The position numbers and the translations under genes were made by a program. A stretch of 7,340 nucleotides of DNA from Patescibacteria group bacterium (lineage in GTDB: Bacteria; Patescibacteriota; Minisyncoccia; Phycocordibacterales; UBA2100). The stretch is taken from NCBI GenBank assembly GCA_024654485.1, contig JANLHO010000015.1, forward strand, positions 1 through 7,340, in the 5' to 3' direction. The notes under the pieces are model-generated. The model did not search any database. It saw only the letters and a list, made by a program, of their open reading frames with translations, and was not told where the DNA came from. How positions within the stretch are numbered: position 1 is the stretch's first letter; each line of letters starts with the position of its first letter. Of this stretch, positions 5,197 through 7,340 are shown one piece after another.

Positions 5197-5385
5197 GTGT
5201 CTGCTATATTGCACTTCAAGGATGAGGCAAAAATCGCCGACGCCTTGGGTCCGAAATATAAAGACCACCCCGCGTACGACACGATCGTCGCGGAAATCCT
5301 CAAGGGAATGCGCCCGATTCATCTAATCCTCGCCGACTACCAGGGGAGCGGCGCGGGGGGTATCACGCAACGTCACGGGTGGTGA
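5197..5385 (+). CDS. Small unknown protein controlled by the T-box (second gene)
   Basis: This encodes 62 aa from a GTG start, chosen because GGGAGG lies 6-7 nt upstream. It reads MSAILHFKDEAKIADALGPK near the start, then a helical stretch around AYDTIVAEILKGMRPIHLIL, and a Gly-rich end (GSGAGGITQ). There is no recognised family, signal peptide or membrane segment. The gap to the preceding gene is 12 nt, and an intrinsic terminator lies 11 nt after the stop, so it is the last gene of the T-box operon. The short pair with tight spacing could be two interacting proteins; that is speculation. Confidence 0.7.
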   Translation: MSAILHFKDEAKIADALGPKYKDHPAYDTIVAEILKGMRPIHLILADYQGSGAGGITQRHGW

Positions 5386-5396
5386 AGACGACAACA

Positions 5397-5432
5397 CGGG
5401 CGGTGGCCTTGAGCCACCGCCCGCATCTTTTA
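5397..5432 (+). terminator. Terminator of the T-box operon
   Basis: Perfect 11-bp stem CGGGCGGTGGC/GCCACCGCCCG with loop CTTGA, then CATCTTTTAATA. Confidence 0.9.
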
Positions 5433-5546
5433 ATACACTTCGTCGTGCGTGCCTACTGTCTCAAGGACGAGCACGTTCTTTTTCGGCTTTGCAAAGGGAT
5501 GCAGATACGATATTTGACGGAGAGGCTCCGGATGCCCTCCCGTCAA
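5430..5546 (-). pseudogene. C-terminal remnant of a RelE/YafQ-like toxin (tentative)
   Basis: Downstream of the nuclease stop, the minus strand encodes a short frame ending KKNVLVLETVGTHDEVY, then TAA. The ending beta-strand plus GTHDEVY is what I would expect at the C-terminus of RelE/StbE-type mRNA interferases. Only about 38 codons are present (possible TTG at 5546). The catalytic core and any antitoxin are missing; upstream in this frame the sequence is only the shadow of the nuclease gene. It looks like a gene truncated when the nuclease gene arrived or when flanking DNA was deleted. An inverted repeat TTGACGG/CCGTCAA (about 5514-5546) marks the junction. The resemblance is from memory and unverified. 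Confidence 0.4.
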
Positions 5547-5550
5547 TCCA

Positions 5551-6300
5551 TCAGAAAGTGTTGGCGCACGATGCGGACTTGGTAAATCCGGCTTTTTGGG
5601 CGGCGCGCTCGGAGCAAAACCACGCCTCGCCTTTGCGGGTATCCACCTTGATGCGCGAATAATTGGGACAGCCCTCAAGGAAGTAGTTCCTGCCGTAGCC
5701 CTTCTCCGAGATGTTGCCCTTGATGGTGCACTGCGGACTGGGCGCGACGGAATCCTCCTCGCGCAAATCCTCATCTTCGCTCTTGTATTCGCACGCGCTC
5801 CATAGCCCCCTCCCCGCCTCCTTGGCCTTCCTCTGCGCCGTGGCGAAGAGATCGCGATGCGCCGTGTCGGGCGCGATTGCTTCGGTGAATGCGGCGCCTC
5901 GGTAGAGCATCTCGCCATTGACTATGAGGTTGTCGGCCTCGGGGTCTGCCTCGGAGCGGACAACGTAACGCAGCAGGCGGCCGTAGCGGTCTTTGCCGGT
6001 TATGTCTTTGAGGAGCGTGACATCCCTACCTTCAACGAGCGCCTCCATCTCCTTCTTTGACTCTTCAAAATAGCACTCGCCGCGCTCGGGCGCGTTGATG
6101 CCGAGCAGCCGCACTTTTATCTCGTTCTCAATCTCAATGGTATCGCCATCTACCACGCGGACGACATTGTGCGGGCGTGTCTCAAAGTCGGCACCGTATT
6201 TCTGGTAATCCCTGACAACCTGATAGCCGCCGTAGCCGCCGGACGCGACAAGGAACGCGATGACACCGAGTATCGTCTTGCGCGTGTACGGTTTTTTCAT
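5551..6300 (-). CDS. Membrane-anchored thermonuclease (SNase-like) with a Cys-containing C-terminal domain
   Basis: This encodes 249 aa. Residues 1-30 carry a basic start (MKKPYTRK) and a hydrophobic segment TILGVIAFLVASGGYGG, so the enzyme is probably tethered to the membrane and faces outward. Residues about 45-170 form a staphylococcal nuclease domain: VVDGDT (49-54), RLLGINAPE (64-72), DRYGRLLRYV (104-113) and GRGLW (163-167). The catalytic Arg and Glu are kept as R64, E72 and R108. The position of Asp40 in S. aureus nuclease is N69 here. Residues 191-243 contain CTIKGNIS, CPNYSRIKVD and GEAWFCSERAAQKAGF, the accessory module often fused to such nucleases. Likely role: digestion of external DNA or RNA for nucleotide scavenging, in keeping with a reduced genome (inference). 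The start at 6300 is 6 nt after a TACAAT -10-like box. An ATG at 6306 with AGGAG 10 nt upstream is an alternative. Confidence 0.93.
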   Translation of the reverse strand: MKKPYTRKTILGVIAFLVASGGYGGYQVVRDYQKYGADFETRPHNVVRVVDGDTIEIENEIKVRLLGINAPERGECYFEESKKEMEALVEGRDVTLLKDITGKDRYGRLLRYVVRSEADPEADNLIVNGEMLYRGAAFTEAIAPDTAHRDLFATAQRKAKEAGRGLWSACEYKSEDEDLREEDSVAPSPQCTIKGNISEKGYGRNYFLEGCPNYSRIKVDTRKGEAWFCSERAAQKAGFTKSASCANTF

Positions 6301-6306
6301 GAGCAT

Positions 6307-6312
6307 ATTGTA
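6307..6312 (-). promoter_or_regulatory. Possible -10 box of the nuclease gene
   Basis: TACAAT on the minus strand, followed by 6 nt and the ATG at 6300, the same spacing as at the leader peptides. No good -35 is present, so this is weak. Confidence 0.35.
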
Positions 6313-6466
6313 CCAACTCCTGCGAGTGCTCGTCGGTATTCCCCTACCCTTTGCCAGATTGGCAAGAAATGGAACCGATTCCTCCCTTCTCTTATTCCCT
6401 CCACATGCCAAAGAAGAGCAACCTTATCTTCACGCCATGGCGTAATTTTAGGGTTGCTTGGATTTG

Positions 6467-6495
6467 TTGACAGAAACCCTGCCCTGCCCTATCAT
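6467..6495 (+). promoter_or_regulatory. Promoter of the phenylalanine leader
   Basis: Perfect TTGACA (6467-6472), a 17-nt spacer and TATCAT (6490-6495), then 7 nt to the ATG at 6503. Confidence 0.85.
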
Positions 6496-6502
6496 CAAAC
6501 TC

Positions 6503-6580
6503 ATGAGCAATTATCAGGCATTCGCGACCTTCTTTTTCTTTTTTACTTCCCCGAGGAGGGTGCCTGTTCCGATGCTCTAA
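6503..6580 (+). CDS. Phenylalanine leader peptide (pheL-like attenuator)
   Basis: A 25-aa peptide containing QAFATFFFFFTSPRRVP. Six Phe codons occur, five in a row at 6530-6544. They end 6 nt before the antiterminator strand CCGAGGAGGG (6551-6560), which pairs perfectly over 10 bp with CCCTCCTCGG (6605-6614) of the terminator. The TAA stop is at 6578-6580, between the two. Composition and geometry closely match the E. coli pheL and pheST leaders. The promoter places the mRNA start at or beside the ATG, and no Shine-Dalgarno is present, so it is predicted to be leaderless. The gene that follows is neither pheA nor pheS but a 113-aa unknown protein. Confidence 0.9.
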   Translation: MSNYQAFATFFFFFTSPRRVPVPML

Positions 6581-6599
6581 AAACAAAGCAAAGCACGGA

Positions 6600-6626
6600 A
6601 AAGCCCCTCCTCGGAGGGGTTTTTTC
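6600..6626 (+). terminator. Attenuator terminator of the phenylalanine leader
   Basis: CCCCTC/GAGGGG stem extended by A-U pairs, with a CTCG tetraloop and TTTTTT. Mutually exclusive with the 6551-6560 / 6605-6614 antiterminator. Confidence 0.93.
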
Positions 6627-6877
6627 GTGCGGGGCACGAAAAAACGGTCGGAGCCGCTGGCGGCGGCGAGGCGTGCCCGGAGGCGCCTAGCGATAGCGCC
6701 CAGGCGACCGGAGGGTTTTCCTTTGTAGCCCGCGATTTGTGCCGAATTACCGACCCAAATCGCAGGCCGCAATCCCGCGGATACTGCATGCAGGCTTCTG
6801 AAAGAGCTTGCATAGCTCTTTCAGAACAGTACGAGTTCTTTCACAAGCCTGCTAGGGAAATGGAAGAGGAGGGAAGA
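6627..6877 (+). other. Structured 5' UTR between the Phe attenuator and the gene
   Basis: About 250 nt with at least four hairpins: CGTGC/GCACG (about 6626-6638), GGCGC/GCGCC (about 6673-6691), GCGATTTG/CAAATCGC (6732-6763), and a perfect 10-bp CTGAAAGAGC/GCTCTTTCAG (about 6797-6823). The reading frame of the downstream gene stays open back to 6737 (ATG at 6788), but the strong Shine-Dalgarno at 6868-6873 favours the start at 6878. I recognise no known riboswitch. Confidence 0.55.
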
Positions 6878-7219
6878 ATGAAGAATAAGGGGTATGCATT
6901 TGCGGGGCAGGGCGCGAACGGGTCCCTGCCAAAACCAGCGCCCCGTGTCTGCGTTCTCGTCGTCCCGCCCTTGGATTGGGAGGCCGGCGACCGACAGATT
7001 GTCGATGAGGCAATGAAGGAGATGGGACTTCTTCACGAAATCGACTCTGGTGGGGCGGAGATTGCGCCAGGGATTAAGCGCGTGGTAGTACTCCTACCGC
7101 TAACGGAGCGAGGGAGTGCGCTCATCGTCCTAGCGCAAAGAAGCGCTATTCCCGTCACGATATCGGGGATAGGGTTTCTGGCGGATAGGCTCAAGGAGAA
7201 TATCCGCCACTCCAACTGA
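6878..7219 (+). CDS. Small unknown protein downstream of a phenylalanine attenuator
   Basis: This encodes 113 aa from the ATG at 6878, chosen because AGGAGG lies 5 nt upstream; in-frame ATGs at 6788 and 6863 would lengthen it. I recognise no family. After a Gly-rich start (GYAFAGQGANGS) there is a likely alternating strand and helix pattern: RVCVLVVPPL (strand), RQIVDEAMKEMGLLHEI (helix), GIKRVVVLLPLTERGSALIVLAQRS (strand, then helix), IPVTISGIGFLADRLKENI. This could be a small alpha/beta, Rossmann-like or sensor domain. There is no signal peptide, and the hydrophobic stretches are too short to be clear membrane spans. Control is by the Phe attenuator 250 nt upstream. The gene ends at a good terminator (7238-7278), so the unit is monocistronic. 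Confidence 0.78.
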   Translation: MKNKGYAFAGQGANGSLPKPAPRVCVLVVPPLDWEAGDRQIVDEAMKEMGLLHEIDSGGAEIAPGIKRVVVLLPLTERGSALIVLAQRSAIPVTISGIGFLADRLKENIRHSN

Positions 7220-7237
7220 GCAGGACACGCGATGAAG

Positions 7238-7278
7238 CGGGCGGTTGGTCTTTTTAGGCCGCCGCCCGTTCGTTTTTT
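7238..7278 (+). terminator. Terminator of the phenylalanine unit
   Basis: CGGGCGG/CCGCCCG outer stem with a GGTC/GGCC inner stem, followed by CGTTTTTT. A second T run follows at about 7284-7289. Confidence 0.88.
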
Positions 7279-7308
7279 ATGCGTTTTTTATGCGTATGCA
7301 AAATTACT

Positions 7309-7340
7309 TGTTTATAGCCCGCGGGCGCGGATTATAAACA
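7309..7340. repeat. Inverted repeat at the right edge
   Basis: TGTTTATA (7309-7316) and TATAAACA (7333-7340) flank GCCCGCGGGCGCGG. The inner words ATAGCCCG and CGGGCGCG also occur in the palindrome at 3731-3795, suggesting a shared repeat family. It may continue beyond the window. Confidence 0.6.

Noticed and set aside
5547..5918. Upstream extension of the toxin-like frame
   Set aside because: It is Arg/Pro/Ser-rich and simply an out-of-frame reading of the nuclease gene; only the last 38 codons look protein-like.
6737..6877. N-terminal extension of the Phe-unit protein
   Set aside because: The frame is open, but it contains stable hairpins, and the strong ribosome binding site sits before the ATG at 6878; kept only as an alternative.

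Overview
The window looks like a chromosomal segment of a bacterium from the Candidate Phyla Radiation (Patescibacteria), probably Parcubacteria-like. This is inferred from the 16S rRNA 5' domain on the minus strand, which carries large hairpin insertions and an altered 530-loop pseudoknot. Other support is the run of very small, unrecognised proteins and the dispersed hairpin repeats. I could not run a phylogenetic placement.

Layout. Positions 1-776 (minus) hold the 5' part of a 16S rRNA gene; its 3' part lies beyond the left edge. Two 125-nt near-identical insertions sit in helices h6 and h10. Positions 777-1276 are a long structured rRNA leader and promoter. Positions 1296-1841 (minus) hold a valine-rich leader peptide, an attenuator and a small unknown gene. 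Positions 1846-3456 (minus) hold leuA (2-isopropylmalate synthase) and its terminator. Positions 3557-3730 (minus) hold the leuA leader: promoter, leucine-rich leader peptide, antiterminator and terminator. Positions 3731-3795 are a palindromic element between two divergent promoters. Positions 3812-4507 (plus) hold an isoleucine-rich leader peptide with attenuator, a small unknown gene and a terminator. Positions 4512-5432 (plus) hold a T-box leader followed by two small unknown genes. Positions 5430-5546 (minus) look like the C-terminal remnant of a RelE-type toxin. Positions 5551-6312 (minus) encode a membrane-anchored thermonuclease. Positions 6467-7278 (plus) hold a phenylalanine-rich leader peptide with attenuator, a 250-nt structured 5' UTR and a small unknown gene. 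An inverted repeat closes the window.

The main discovery is that almost every transcription unit here begins with an amino-acid-sensing attenuator. Four are ribosome-mediated leader-peptide attenuators (Val, Leu, Ile, Phe) and one is a tRNA-sensing T-box. Only the Leu unit controls an obvious biosynthetic gene (leuA). The others precede small proteins I cannot assign. All four leader peptides appear to be leaderless: a TTGACA-like -35, a 16-17 nt spacer, a -10, and then the ATG 6-7 nt later, where transcription should start. In each, the cognate codon run lies 4-13 nt before an antiterminator strand that is complementary to the 5' arm of an intrinsic terminator. This is the classic trp/leu/phe attenuation geometry, here arrayed over unknown genes. 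The products may form a starvation-response set specific to individual amino acids; that is inference.
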